Positions 16,368 to 25,526 are shown, counted from the stretch's first letter. The stretch is DNA of 64,000 nucleotides from Ruminococcus sp. UBA6407 (GCA_002438605.1 DJPR01000012.1:51187-115186), one strand, 5' to 3'. Program-made: numbers and translations. The notes: generated by a model from the sequence alone, not told the origin.

Positions 16368-17681
16368 ATGAATCAATCACAATCAAAGTTCTTAAAGCTG
16401 CTTGCTGCTGCCTTGGGAGAGAAATTTCTTTTTGTTTGCAGGATTTTCCATAAGATTCTTAAAAAGTTTGTTATAATTGCTTTGATTTTTGTAGTTTTTT
16501 TCAGTGTCTGGACTTATTTCGGCAATAACGTAGAGGACGATTATACTACTGAAAGTGCATTGCTGAGCAATGCAACTGCTTCAACCAAATTCAAGGGCGT
16601 ATTTATTCGTGATGAAGAGGTTATAAAGTATGACGGTCAGGGTGCGGTAAGCTACAGAGTGGCTGACGGCGGACGTTTGGGAGAAGGCTCGGCTATAGCG
16701 GAAATTTATTCTTCCGATTCCCAGATACTTGTTAATCAGGAAATAGCAGCTTTGAAAAAAGAATTGAGCATTCTTCAAAGAATACAGAATCCCGGAACTA
16801 CAGAATCCGCACAGCCTGCAAGCATTGCATCACTGATTGAAGAAAGCTACAGAAATTCAACATATAAGCGTGAGCTTGGAAATTATGAGGCTTTTGAAGA
16901 AGAAAAAGAGAATCTTCTTATAAATTTGAGTACATATCAGATTATAACTGATTCAAGCATTGATTTTTCAGCAAGAATTGAAGAAATAAATTCACAGATA
17001 TCAAGACTCAGTTCGTCTGTTACTTTGCCTGCAAATACAATTAAATCTGAACATTCAGCGTATTTTGCAAGCTATAGTGACGGATATGAGGACATGCTCA
17101 GTAAAGAAAGTATTGACGGACTTACTGTTGAAATGCTTGAGGGTATTACCGATTCAAGAGATGATTCAGGAACGGTTATAGGAAAGCTGATTTACGGTTA
17201 TGATTGGTATGTTGCGGGAGTTATTGACAATTCAAAAAAGCAGTATGAAATAGGTGATGATGTACTTTTGCAGTTTGAATCAAATTCAGGTAAGTTCAAT
17301 GCAGAGGTAATAGATTTGAAAGAATCAGATGATCCGTCAAAAACTATTTTAATTGTGTCATGTGAGGAATTGAATTATGACCTTGTTCAGCACCGCTGTG
17401 AAAATGTTGAAATAATAAACGGTGAATATACAGGACTTAAAGTATCAAGAGATGCAATACGTTTTCGTGATTTCACAGAAACCGTTACTGATGAAAACGG
17501 TGTTGAAACTGAAGTTACAACGAGCTGTAAATGCGTTCGTGTAATTCAGGGCGAGCAGGTTGTTTTCAAAAGACTTGATGTGATTTTTGAGGGCAATAAT
17601 TACGTTTTGTCCGCTGAAAAAAATGATGACAACGATTATCTTTCACTTTATGATGAGATTATAGTTGAGGGAGTTGATTAA
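16368..17681 (+). CDS. HlyD-like membrane-anchored protein of the ylm cluster
   Basis: 437 residues with one membrane span at about 34-50 and a large extracytoplasmic part. After the span, a lipoyl/barrel-sandwich-like stretch (KGVFIRDEEVI, YRVADGGRLGEGSAIAEIY) is followed by a helical region (about 120-215) and then a second beta segment (ARDAIRFRD-like). This is the layout of HlyD-family membrane fusion proteins. No ABC transporter or outer partner is nearby; instead it precedes yggS, sepF, ylmH and divIVA. Such a protein is often found at this place in Clostridia, so a role in envelope or division is more likely than export, but unproved. ATG 16368, stop two bases before yggS. Confidence 0.75.
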   Translation: MNQSQSKFLKLLAAALGEKFLFVCRIFHKILKKFVIIALIFVVFFSVWTYFGNNVEDDYTTESALLSNATASTKFKGVFIRDEEVIKYDGQGAVSYRVADGGRLGEGSAIAEIYSSDSQILVNQEIAALKKELSILQRIQNPGTTESAQPASIASLIEESYRNSTYKRELGNYEAFEEEKENLLINLSTYQIITDSSIDFSARIEEINSQISRLSSSVTLPANTIKSEHSAYFASYSDGYEDMLSKESIDGLTVEMLEGITDSRDDSGTVIGKLIYGYDWYVAGVIDNSKKQYEIGDDVLLQFESNSGKFNAEVIDLKESDDPSKTILIVSCEELNYDLVQHRCENVEIINGEYTGLKVSRDAIRFRDFTETVTDENGVETEVTTSCKCVRVIQGEQVVFKRLDVIFEGNNYVLSAEKNDDNDYLSLYDEIIVEGVD

Positions 17682-17683
17682 AA

Positions 17684-18388
17684 ATGGAGAGTAAATTTGA
17701 TTTAATTGACGAAAATTTGAAACGAATTAACTTTAATCTGAAAGAAGCAATGGCAAGATACAGAAAGGCTGATGAAAAAGTTAGACTTATGGCTGTAACC
17801 AAAACTGTTGCTCCCGAAATGATAAATTATGCAATTTCAAAGGGAATAGACCTTCTCGGTGAAAACAGAGTTCAGGAATATCAGGAAAAGAAAGACCAAT
17901 ACGATAAAAGTGCAGAGGTTCATTTTATCGGTCATCTTCAGACAAATAAGGTGAAGTATATAATAGATTCTGTTAATATGATTCAGTCTGTTGACAGTCT
18001 GAAACTTGCAAGGGAAATAAACAGGCTTGCCGAACAGAAAAACAAAGTAATGAATGTGCTTTGTGAGGTCAATATCGGCGGAGAGGGCAGCAAAAGCGGC
18101 GTAAAGCCTGAAATGACCGAGGAACTGCTTTACAGTATGGCAGAGCTTGAAAACATCAGGGTTTGTGGACTTATGACAATTCCGCCGCCTTGCAGCAATG
18201 AAAAATTTTTATGTGAAATGCAGCAGTTATATATTGACATTTCCAATAAAAAAATACATAATATAAATATGGATATTTTGTCGATGGGTATGACCTCCGA
18301 TTATGTATCAGCGGTTAAATACGGTTCAACGCTTGTACGAATCGGAACAGGACTTTTCGGCAGTCGAACATATACTCAGCCTCAATAA
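17684..18388 (+). CDS. YggS family pyridoxal phosphate homeostasis protein
   Basis: 234 residues, single-domain TIM barrel. The PLP lysine is in MAVTKTV (about residue 38), followed by GENRVQEYQEK, HFIGHLQTNKVK and SMGMTSDY, all family signatures. It binds PLP without known catalytic activity and affects amino and keto acid balance. It is the ylmE homologue of the division cluster. ATG 17684 starts two bases after the upstream stop, so translation is probably coupled. Confidence 0.95.
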   Translation: MESKFDLIDENLKRINFNLKEAMARYRKADEKVRLMAVTKTVAPEMINYAISKGIDLLGENRVQEYQEKKDQYDKSAEVHFIGHLQTNKVKYIIDSVNMIQSVDSLKLAREINRLAEQKNKVMNVLCEVNIGGEGSKSGVKPEMTEELLYSMAELENIRVCGLMTIPPPCSNEKFLCEMQQLYIDISNKKIHNINMDILSMGMTSDYVSAVKYGSTLVRIGTGLFGSRTYTQPQ

Positions 18389-18391
18389 AAA

Positions 18392-18430
18392 CCGCATTTG
18401 ACGGCTGAATAAAATAAAATTGAAATGCGG
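18392..18430 (+). other. Intercistronic hairpin upstream of sepF
   Basis: CCGCATTT (18392-18399) pairs with AAATGCGG (18423-18430). The 3' arm abuts the sepF ribosome binding region GGAGAATGGAGA. Confidence 0.6.
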
Positions 18431-18445
18431 AGAATGGAGAACAAA

Positions 18446-18880
18446 ATGAAAATTTTTGAAAACATTAAAGAATTTTTCTTTTCAGCAGATGATGATTACA
18501 ACGATCAGAATGATGCGCCTATCCGTCACGACAGACAAAATGAAATTGACGATATTCCGGTAGGCGACAGAAGAAATAAGGTTGTTAATATTCAGACAAC
18601 AGCACAGCTTCAGGTTGTACTTGTTAAACCTGAGGTTTTCACAGATGCAAAGCAGATTGCGGATCATCTTATTTCCAAGAAAACTGTTGTTCTTAACCTT
18701 GAAACAGCTTCTCCTGAAAACAAGAGAAGGATTATCGACTTCCTCGTAGGTGTAGCTTATGCTAACGGCGGTAGCCTTAAGCCTGTTGCTAACCTTACTT
18801 ATATTATTACTCCTTACAATGTCGGATTTATCGGTGAAGACCTTGTAGGTGAGCTTGAAAACAACGGCGTTATAATTTAA
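18446..18880 (+). CDS. sepF: Cell division protein SepF
   Basis: 144 residues. An amphipathic N-terminal helix (MKIFENIKEFFF), an acidic/charged linker, then the SepF core: VVLVKPEVFTDAKQIADHL, VVLNLETA, RRIIDFLVGVAYANGGSLKP. SepF anchors and bundles FtsZ at the division site. The ATG at 18446 is chosen because a GGAG site precedes it and because it leaves the membrane helix at the N-terminus. The stop is directly followed by the ylmH start. Confidence 0.95.
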   Translation: MKIFENIKEFFFSADDDYNDQNDAPIRHDRQNEIDDIPVGDRRNKVVNIQTTAQLQVVLVKPEVFTDAKQIADHLISKKTVVLNLETASPENKRRIIDFLVGVAYANGGSLKPVANLTYIITPYNVGFIGEDLVGELENNGVII

Positions 18881-19648
18881 ATGAAAAATGAGAGCAGCAT
18901 TGGTGAGGATAAGCTTCTGACTGCAAGAACAGAGGATTTGTTTTCAGCGTGTGATAAGAATTTTATTCCGTCATGTTCATTTTTTCTTGATGAAAGACAA
19001 TGCTTTGTTGCTGAAAGTGTGTGCAAAAAGCATTGTGAATTGAATTATGGCTTTTGGGGCGGACATGAAAATGCAGTCCGAAAGGTTTTGTGCGTTTACA
19101 ACGATTATTTTATTGATTCATGGAAAAGTGAAACAGGGGTAAAATGTCTTACATTTAAATATCGCACTGAGGACAAGCTGACGCACAGGGATTTTCTTGG
19201 TTCGCTTATGGCTTTGCGTTTAAAACGTGAAACAATAGGCGATATTATAATTGGTGACGGTATAACTCAGATTTTTGTTACTGAAATTGCCTCAGTTCAT
19301 ATTATGAATGAACTTTGCAAGGTAGGAAAGGTCGGAGTAAGCATTTATGATGACATTCCGTTTGAACTTGATGTAATTCAGGAATATGAGGATATTTCAG
19401 GTACGGTTTCATCTTTAAGGCTGGACAGCGTTTTGAGTCTGAGTATACATCAGAGCAGAGAGAAGTCGGCAAGGCTTATTCAGGCGTTGGGCGTTCAGCT
19501 CAATTATGTACAGGTAAATTCGGTTTCAAAGGAATTGAAATGCGGTGATGTTTTTTCCGTTAAAGGATATGGAAAATTTATTCTCAGCGATGTAACAGGT
19601 TTTTCAAAAAAAGGACGCATACACATAACAGTTCGTAAATATAAATAA
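18881..19648 (+). CDS. ylmH: YlmH-like RNA-binding (S4 domain) protein
   Basis: 255 residues. The N-terminal half has the YlmH pattern (FIPSCSFFLDERQ; LNYGFWGGHENAVRKVL), and an S4 domain occupies about 180-240 (LRLDSVLSLSIHQSREKSARLIQ, then KELKCGDVFSVKGYGKF). YlmH proteins act on stalled ribosomes or 50S subunits carrying peptidyl-tRNA in Bacillus. The start codon follows the sepF stop with no gap; ylmG, usually between them, is absent. Confidence 0.9.
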   Translation: MKNESSIGEDKLLTARTEDLFSACDKNFIPSCSFFLDERQCFVAESVCKKHCELNYGFWGGHENAVRKVLCVYNDYFIDSWKSETGVKCLTFKYRTEDKLTHRDFLGSLMALRLKRETIGDIIIGDGITQIFVTEIASVHIMNELCKVGKVGVSIYDDIPFELDVIQEYEDISGTVSSLRLDSVLSLSIHQSREKSARLIQALGVQLNYVQVNSVSKELKCGDVFSVKGYGKFILSDVTGFSKKGRIHITVRKYK

Positions 19649-19662
19649 GAGGTGAGTTTACA

Positions 19663-20325
19663 ATGATTACTGCAAAGGATATCAGAAATAAAAGATTTGA
19701 AAAGGCAGCATTCGGTTATAAGCAGGAGGAAATAGACGAATTTCTTGCTCAGCTTGAAAGCGAAATAGCAGAAATGGAAGCTGAAATGGCTGACAGCAAC
19801 AATAAGATACAGATTCTTGCTGATAAGGTTCGTGAATATATGAAGGACGAGGACGCTCTCAAGGACGCTCTCCTCGGTGCACAGAAGCAGGGACATAAAG
19901 TAATTGCCGAAGCAAATGAAAAGGCAGAGGCTATTATTGCTGAAGCTCAGACTAAGGCAGATGCCCTCATTGATGAGGCTACAAAGCAGCACGATGCGGC
20001 AATGGAAAAGAACAGACTTGAAATAGAACACGAAAAGGAAGCTCTTATTGCTGCACAAAAGCAGGTTTCAGACTTTAAAAAGAGCTTGTTTGATATGTAC
20101 AAGAGCCACCTTGAGCTTATTTCTTCCATGCCTGAATCATTTGATGATGAAGATGAACAGCAGACTGCTGAAAGCATTATTGCTAAGAATGATGCAGAGG
20201 AAATTGCTGAAAAGGTTGCGGCAGGAGCAGACTCACAGCTTTCAGCAAAAACCATAAAAAATGCTTATGAATCACGTTTCGGTGACCTTAAATTCGGTCA
20301 GAACGGACAGAACCCGGAAGAATAA
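19663..20325 (+). CDS. divIVA: DivIVA family protein
   Basis: 220 residues. The N-terminal membrane-binding motif MITAKDIRNKRFEKAAFGYKQEEIDEFL (written here in part) matches the family; a long coiled coil rich in Ala, Glu and Lys follows (about 30-150), then a low-complexity tail. DivIVA proteins bind curved membranes at poles and septa and position other proteins. ATG 19663 follows AGAGGTGAG. It is the last gene of the ylm cluster before ileS. Confidence 0.93.
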   Translation: MITAKDIRNKRFEKAAFGYKQEEIDEFLAQLESEIAEMEAEMADSNNKIQILADKVREYMKDEDALKDALLGAQKQGHKVIAEANEKAEAIIAEAQTKADALIDEATKQHDAAMEKNRLEIEHEKEALIAAQKQVSDFKKSLFDMYKSHLELISSMPESFDDEDEQQTAESIIAKNDAEEIAEKVAAGADSQLSAKTIKNAYESRFGDLKFGQNGQNPEE

Positions 20326-20353
20326 TTCTGTAATACAAGGATAAAAAATGTCG

Positions 20354-20398
20354 AAAGGAGGATTTTTCATAGCTTCCGTATGAAAAATCAAATCGAAA
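20354..20398 (+). promoter_or_regulatory. ileS leader: hairpin between Shine-Dalgarno and start codon
   Basis: AAAGGAGG at 20354-20361 is 37 bases from the ileS ATG. Between them lies a perfect 10-bp hairpin, GATTTTTCAT (20361-20370) with ATGAAAAATC (20380-20389). Folding would bring the site to about 9 nt from the ATG. The frame is closed by TGA at 20381, so no upstream in-frame start exists. An 11-codon frame (ATG 20380, stop 20413-20415) overlaps the ileS start. Confidence 0.7.
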
Positions 20399-23173
20399 AT
20401 GGCACAGGACTATAATTCAACACTTAATTTACCGGCTACTGATTTTCCAATGCGAGGAAATCTGCCGAAAAGAGAGCCTGAAATCCTGAAAAAATGGGAG
20501 GACAGCAGGCTTTACTACAAAATGATTGAGAAGAATCAGGGCAAGCCTTCTTATATACTCCATGACGGCCCACCTTATGCAAATGGTGAAATTCATCTTG
20601 GAACAGCACTTAATAAAACTCTCAAGGATTTTATAGTAAAGTATAAAAATATGAGTGGATTCTGTGCTCCTTATGTTCCCGGCTGGGATACTCACGGACT
20701 TCCGATCGAGCTTAAGGCGATGAAATCCATCGGCGTTGAAAATGGAGCAATTCCGCCTGTTGAGCTTAGAAAGCACTGTCGTGACTTTGCTATGACTCAT
20801 GTAAAAAATCAGATGAAGCAGTTTAAGCGTCTTGGAACTCTTGGCGATTATGATGACCCGTATCTGACTTTAAAGCATGAATATGAGGCTCGTCAGGTTG
20901 AAGTTTTCGGTAAAATGGCTAAGGACGGTTATATGTATAAGGGCTTAAAGCCTGTTTACTGGTGCCCTGACTGTAATACTGCCCTTGCTGAAGCTGAAAT
21001 TGAATATTCAAATGACCCATGTCATTCAATTTATGTAAAGTTCAATGTAACTGATGATAAAGGTCTGTTTACTGCTATGGGACTTGACCTTTCAAAAGTA
21101 TTCTTCGTAATCTGGACAACAACAACATGGACAATTCCGGGCAACCTTGCAATTTGCCTTGGCCCTGATTATGACTATACTCTTGTACAGGTTGGCAATG
21201 AATATTATGTAATGGCGAATGAGCTTGTCAAGACCACAATGGAATCAGCAGGTATTTCAGAATATAAAACAATAGGTCTTTTCAGAGGTTCAGAGCTTGA
21301 ACATATAAAGACAAAGCACCCTCTTTATGACAGACTTTCTCCTGTAATTGTGGGTGACCATGTTACTCTTGAAAGCGGTACAGGCTGTGTTCATACAGCT
21401 CCCGGCTACGGTGTTGAGGACTTTGAGGTATGCAAAAATTATGATGATATCGGTATCCTTGTTTGCGTTGACGCAAAGGGCAGACAGACTGCTGAAGCAG
21501 GCGAGTTTGAGGGAATGGATACTGATACTGCAAATAAAGCAATAGCAAAGAAGCTTGAAGAAGTTGGAGCTTTACTTGCTATTCAGAAAATCGTCCACCA
21601 GTATCCTCACTGCTGGAGATGCAACAGTCCTATTATTTATCGTGCAACTGAGCAGTGGTTCTGTTCAGTAAATGGTTTTAAGGACGAGGCTGTTAAGGCA
21701 ATTGAAAGCGTTAAGTGGATTCCTGCATGGGGTGAGGACAGAATCAAGGGCATGGTTCGTGACAGAAGTGACTGGTGTATTTCACGTCAGAGAACATGGG
21801 GCGTTCCTATTCCTATTGTTTATTGCAAGGACTGCGGCAAGCCTATTGTAACAGATGAAACAATTAAGGCAATTTCAGATATGTTCAAGGCTGAGGGTGC
21901 AGATGCATGGTGGATTAAAGAACCTGCTGAGTTTATTCCTTCAACAGTAAAATGTGAATGCGGATGCGGCGAATTTACAAAGGAATATGACATCATGGAC
22001 GTTTGGTTTGACAGCGGCGTTTCTCATACAGCAGTAATGGAACAGCATAAGGGACTTTCATGGCCTGCTGACCTTTATCTTGAAGGTGCAGACCAATACA
22101 GAGGCTGGTTCCAGTCATCACTTCTCACATCAGTTGTATATAAGGGTTCTGCTCCATATAAGGCTGTCTGCACTCACGGCTGGGTTGTAGACGGTGAGGG
22201 CAAAACAATGCATAAGTCACTTGGAAACGGTATTGCTCCAAATGAAATTACAGATGTTTACGGTGCTGATATTCTCAGACTTTGGGTTGCATCCTCTGAT
22301 TACCACTCTGATATAAGAATTTCACAGCCTATTCTTAAACAGCTTTCTGAAGCATACAAGAAAATCAGAAATACAGCAAGATTTATTCTTGGAAACCTCG
22401 GAAACGGAAAAGGCTTTAATCCTGATACTGACTGCGTTTCAGATGACAAGCTTACAGAGCTTGATAAGTGGGCATTAATGCGTCTTGATTCTCTCATTGA
22501 TAAGGTTAATGAGGGCTACAATGCATTTGATTTCCACATTGCGTTCCATGCAATCCATAATTTCTGCGTTACAGATATGTCAAACTTCTATCTTGATATT
22601 ATCAAGGACAGACTTTACTGCGAAAAGGAAGATTCTGAGGTAAGACGTGCGGCTCAGACTGCAATGTATCGAATTCTTAGTGCGGTTGCAAGACTTGCTG
22701 CTCCGATTATCTCATTTACAGCAGAGGAAATCTGGACATATATGCCTCATACATCAACAGATGATAAGGAGAGTATTTTCCTTAACCAGATGCCTGAAAA
22801 GTCAGGAATTGAATTTTCAGATGAATTTGTTTCAAAGTGGGAGTTTATTTACTCAACAAGAGAAACTGTAAATAAGGTTCTTGAAGAAAAGCGAAATGAA
22901 AAGCTTATCGGTAAGTCACTTGAGGCTAATATTATTATTCACTGCGGTGAATCACTTTATGAAAAGTACAATGCTCTTACAGAGGAGCTGAAAGATATAC
23001 TTATCGTTTCAGGTGTTTCTGCATCTAAGGACGGAAATGATGAAGCTCCTGAAATTGAGGTTATAAAGGCTGAGGGCGAGAAATGTGAACGCTGCTGGTC
23101 ATATTCAAATACTGTAGGTTCAGACAGTGAGCATCCGACCCTCTGTGCAAGATGTGCAGCCGTTGTTAAATAA
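20399..23173 (+). CDS. ileS: Isoleucyl-tRNA synthetase
   Basis: 924 residues. Class I: PPYANGEIHLGTAL (HIGH) near 57, CP1 editing domain with TTTTWTIPGN and GTGCVHTAPGYGVEDF, KMSKS variant KTMHKSLGNG near 600, and a C-terminal zinc site CERCWSY...CARC. It charges tRNA-Ile and edits Val-tRNA. Its position before lspA is common. There is no T-box in the 73-base gap upstream, unlike many Firmicute ileS genes; instead a hairpin separates the ribosome binding site from the start. Confidence 0.98.
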   Translation: MAQDYNSTLNLPATDFPMRGNLPKREPEILKKWEDSRLYYKMIEKNQGKPSYILHDGPPYANGEIHLGTALNKTLKDFIVKYKNMSGFCAPYVPGWDTHGLPIELKAMKSIGVENGAIPPVELRKHCRDFAMTHVKNQMKQFKRLGTLGDYDDPYLTLKHEYEARQVEVFGKMAKDGYMYKGLKPVYWCPDCNTALAEAEIEYSNDPCHSIYVKFNVTDDKGLFTAMGLDLSKVFFVIWTTTTWTIPGNLAICLGPDYDYTLVQVGNEYYVMANELVKTTMESAGISEYKTIGLFRGSELEHIKTKHPLYDRLSPVIVGDHVTLESGTGCVHTAPGYGVEDFEVCKNYDDIGILVCVDAKGRQTAEAGEFEGMDTDTANKAIAKKLEEVGALLAIQKIVHQYPHCWRCNSPIIYRATEQWFCSVNGFKDEAVKAIESVKWIPAWGEDRIKGMVRDRSDWCISRQRTWGVPIPIVYCKDCGKPIVTDETIKAISDMFKAEGADAWWIKEPAEFIPSTVKCECGCGEFTKEYDIMDVWFDSGVSHTAVMEQHKGLSWPADLYLEGADQYRGWFQSSLLTSVVYKGSAPYKAVCTHGWVVDGEGKTMHKSLGNGIAPNEITDVYGADILRLWVASSDYHSDIRISQPILKQLSEAYKKIRNTARFILGNLGNGKGFNPDTDCVSDDKLTELDKWALMRLDSLIDKVNEGYNAFDFHIAFHAIHNFCVTDMSNFYLDIIKDRLYCEKEDSEVRRAAQTAMYRILSAVARLAAPIISFTAEEIWTYMPHTSTDDKESIFLNQMPEKSGIEFSDEFVSKWEFIYSTRETVNKVLEEKRNEKLIGKSLEANIIIHCGESLYEKYNALTEELKDILIVSGVSASKDGNDEAPEIEVIKAEGEKCERCWSYSNTVGSDSEHPTLCARCAAVVK

Positions 23174-23180
23174 ATACAGT

Positions 23181-23209
23181 CAGCCTGCTGCGGTAAAATC
23201 AGCAGGCTG
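23181..23209 (+). other. Intercistronic hairpin upstream of lspA
   Basis: A perfect 10-bp stem CAGCCTGCTG/CAGCAGGCTG with a 9-nt loop is not followed by a T-run. It ends about 9 bases before the lspA site GAAAGGAAG. Confidence 0.7.
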
Positions 23210-23231
23210 TGCTTGTTGAAAGGAAGAAACA

Positions 23232-23741
23232 GTGTTAGCAGTAATAATTATTCTTGGAATATTGCTTATCGGGATTGACCAGCTTGTAAAATACTGGGCA
23301 GTTACTTCTCTGGCTGAAAAGGGCTCGATTGATTTTCTTCATATCGGAGATTTTGATATTATGCATCTGACCTATGTTGAAAACGACGGTGCGATTTTTG
23401 GGAGTATGTCAGGGCAGAGGTGGTTTTTAATAGGGATTCCTTTATTAATTATTGCAGCCGGCATAGTAATTCTTGCAAAAATGCACAAACGTTCAAAACT
23501 TTTGAATACATCAATCTTCCTCTTTATAACAGGCGGTATAGGCAATCTGATAGACAGAATATATCATGGTTATGTAGTTGATATGTTTGATATACAGCTT
23601 TTCAAATTTGCGGTATTCAACGTAGCTGATATATACGTTACATTTGCAATGATTCTGCTCGTTATATATGGAATTTTTATAGATCCTAAAATTGAAAAGA
23701 GCAAAAAACTTTCAGAAAATGCAGGTTCAGATAATGAGTGA
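23232..23741 (+). CDS. lspA: Lipoprotein signal peptidase LspA
   Basis: 169 residues with four hydrophobic helices. Family motifs: DQLVKYWAV, ENDGAIFG (usually ENxGAAFG), GGIGNLIDR and VVDMFD, the last two carrying the catalytic Asp pair. It cleaves prolipoprotein signal peptides, and would serve the lipoproteins at 261 and 6720. The start is GTG at 23232 after GAAAGGAAG. The stop overlaps rluD by 8 bases. Confidence 0.96.
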   Translation: MLAVIIILGILLIGIDQLVKYWAVTSLAEKGSIDFLHIGDFDIMHLTYVENDGAIFGSMSGQRWFLIGIPLLIIAAGIVILAKMHKRSKLLNTSIFLFITGGIGNLIDRIYHGYVVDMFDIQLFKFAVFNVADIYVTFAMILLVIYGIFIDPKIEKSKKLSENAGSDNE

Positions 23742-24648
23742 TTTGATTTCAACAGAGGTAACAGAAGAAAGTGCAGGACAGCGGCTTGACAGATTTTTAG
23801 CTCAGGAAATTGATAATCTTACACGTTCAGCCGTTCAGGGAATTATTGAAAAGGGAATGGTAAAGTGTTCAGGCAAAATCCTGCAAAAAAACTATAAGCT
23901 GAGAAAAGGCGATATTATAGAAACGGAAATTCCTGAACCTGAAGTTCTCGATGTTAAAGCCGAGAACATTCCTCTTGACATAATTTATGAGGATAGTGAT
24001 TTGCTGGTTGTGAATAAGCCGAAAGGAATGGTTGTTCATCCTGCACATGGAAATTACAATGGAACACTTGTTAATGCATTGCTTTATCACTGCAAGGACA
24101 GTCTTTCCGGGATAAATGGAGTAATCCGTCCGGGAATTGTCCACAGGATTGATAAAAACACAAGCGGACTTCTTATAGTAGCAAAAAATGACAATGCACA
24201 TATTAAGCTTTCGGAACAAATAAAGGTTCACAGCTTTACAAGAGAGTATGAGGCTGTTGCTGTTTGTTCATTTAAGGAAACAGAGGGAACAATTGATGCT
24301 CCGATTGGCAGACATCACACAGACCGAAAAAAAATGTGCGTTACGCAGCAAAATTCAAAGAATGCGGTTACTCATTACAGTGTTATAAAGCAGTACGGCG
24401 GTTTTGCTCATTTAAAACTAAAACTTGAAACGGGAAGAACTCATCAGATAAGAGTACATCTCTCATACATCGGGCATCCTGTTCTTGGCGATGATGTGTA
24501 CGGAAAAGCATATAAAGGGCTTGACGGACAATGTCTGCATGCAAGAAAAATCGGATTTATTCATCCTTCAACAAATGAATACATGGAGTTTGAAAGTCCG
24601 CTGCCTGATTATTTTGAAAGTATTTTAAGAAAAATAGGTAAAATGTAG
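23734..24648 (+). CDS. RluA/RluD family pseudouridine synthase
   Basis: 304 residues. S4 RNA-binding domain about 10-75 (RLDRFLAQEI, SAVQGIIEKGMVKCSG), then the catalytic domain with HRIDKNTSGLLIVAKN (catalytic Asp) and RTHQIRVHLSYIGHPVLGDD. Proteins of this group, often called YlyB or RluD next to lspA, modify 23S rRNA; the exact target is not deducible. ATG 23734 overlaps the lspA end, so the two are translationally coupled. Confidence 0.93.
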   Translation: MSDLISTEVTEESAGQRLDRFLAQEIDNLTRSAVQGIIEKGMVKCSGKILQKNYKLRKGDIIETEIPEPEVLDVKAENIPLDIIYEDSDLLVVNKPKGMVVHPAHGNYNGTLVNALLYHCKDSLSGINGVIRPGIVHRIDKNTSGLLIVAKNDNAHIKLSEQIKVHSFTREYEAVAVCSFKETEGTIDAPIGRHHTDRKKMCVTQQNSKNAVTHYSVIKQYGGFAHLKLKLETGRTHQIRVHLSYIGHPVLGDDVYGKAYKGLDGQCLHARKIGFIHPSTNEYMEFESPLPDYFESILRKIGKM

Positions 24649-24649
24649 T

Positions 24650-25471
24650 ATGTTTGAAGATATTTCAAAAGTAGTTCTGGTTACTGATATGGACGGAACT
24701 CTCCTTAACAGCAAAAAGGAGGTTACACCAAAAGACCGCAAGGCGATTGAGTATTTTATGAGTCTTGGCGGCAGATTTACGGTTGCTACGGGTAGAACAA
24801 TTCAGTCATTTTCTCATTATTATGACTTGCTTGATTTAAGATTTCCTGTTATAATGTTTAATGGGTCTGTAATATATGATAAATCAAAGGAGAAAGTGGT
24901 TTATACTGAATGCCTGCCAAAGCATGCGAGAAAAATTGCAATTGAAATTTTCAATGAAATGCCACATATCGGAGGCGAGGTTCTCAAAACGTATGATACC
25001 TATGTATTCAGCAATACTGAATATGAGAAAAAACATACTGAAATATGCAAGGTAACGCCAATATATAAAAGCCTGGAGGATATTCCGGACGGAGATTGGC
25101 AAAAGGTGTTGTTTGCAATGTCACCTGATGAAATAAGTGATATAATAAACCTTGTCAACGGAAAAAGCTACGATGGCGTTCGTTTTGTTAAATCTGCGGA
25201 TATTTTCTTTGAAATGATAAAATCAGGTATTACAAAAGGCTCTGCACTTAAAATTTACAGACAGCTTGACGGAATGGAGGACTGCACATTTGTAGCGGCA
25301 GGTGATTATAATAATGACATTGAAATGCTGAAGGAAGCTGATTTGGGTGCAGCTCCGTTAAATGCTCAGCCTGAGGTAAAAGCCGCAGCTGATCTTGTTT
25401 TGCAGCATACTTGTGACAACGGTGCAATTGCAGAGCTTATTGAAGTTATTTTAGAAAAGTGTGGAATTTAA
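24650..25471 (+). CDS. Cof-type HAD phosphatase
   Basis: 273 residues. HAD motif I DMDGTLLNSK near residue 14, motif II-like TVATGR, a C2 cap in the middle, motif III Lys in TKGSAL and motif IV GDYNNDIEMLKEA. This is the Cof/YidA group, hydrolysing small phosphorylated metabolites (sugar phosphates, flavin nucleotides). The substrate is not readable from sequence. It starts one base after rluD and ends the tight run before a hairpin and the transketolase pair. Confidence 0.92.
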   Translation: MFEDISKVVLVTDMDGTLLNSKKEVTPKDRKAIEYFMSLGGRFTVATGRTIQSFSHYYDLLDLRFPVIMFNGSVIYDKSKEKVVYTECLPKHARKIAIEIFNEMPHIGGEVLKTYDTYVFSNTEYEKKHTEICKVTPIYKSLEDIPDGDWQKVLFAMSPDEISDIINLVNGKSYDGVRFVKSADIFFEMIKSGITKGSALKIYRQLDGMEDCTFVAAGDYNNDIEMLKEADLGAAPLNAQPEVKAAADLVLQHTCDNGAIAELIEVILEKCGI

Positions 25472-25473
25472 AC

Positions 25474-25510
25474 TAAGATAATACTGCAAATTATGCGGAA
25501 TATTATCTTA
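25474..25510 (+). other. Intercistronic hairpin upstream of the transketolase pair
   Basis: TAAGATAATA/TATTATCTTA, a 10-bp stem, encloses CTGCAAATTATGCGGAA. It ends 5 bases before GGAGG. The inner CTGCA...GCGG resembles a degenerate member of the intergenic palindrome family. Confidence 0.6.
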
Positions 25511-25526
25511 TATATGGAGGTTATTT

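Noticed and set aside
19504-20058. A 184-codon minus-strand frame opposite ylmH and divIVA
   Set aside because: Both plus-strand genes are clear family members; the antisense frame has no ribosome binding site and a biased composition.
20326-20398. T-box leader for ileS
   Set aside because: The gap is only 73 bases, with no specifier loop, no T-box sequence and no terminator/antiterminator pair.
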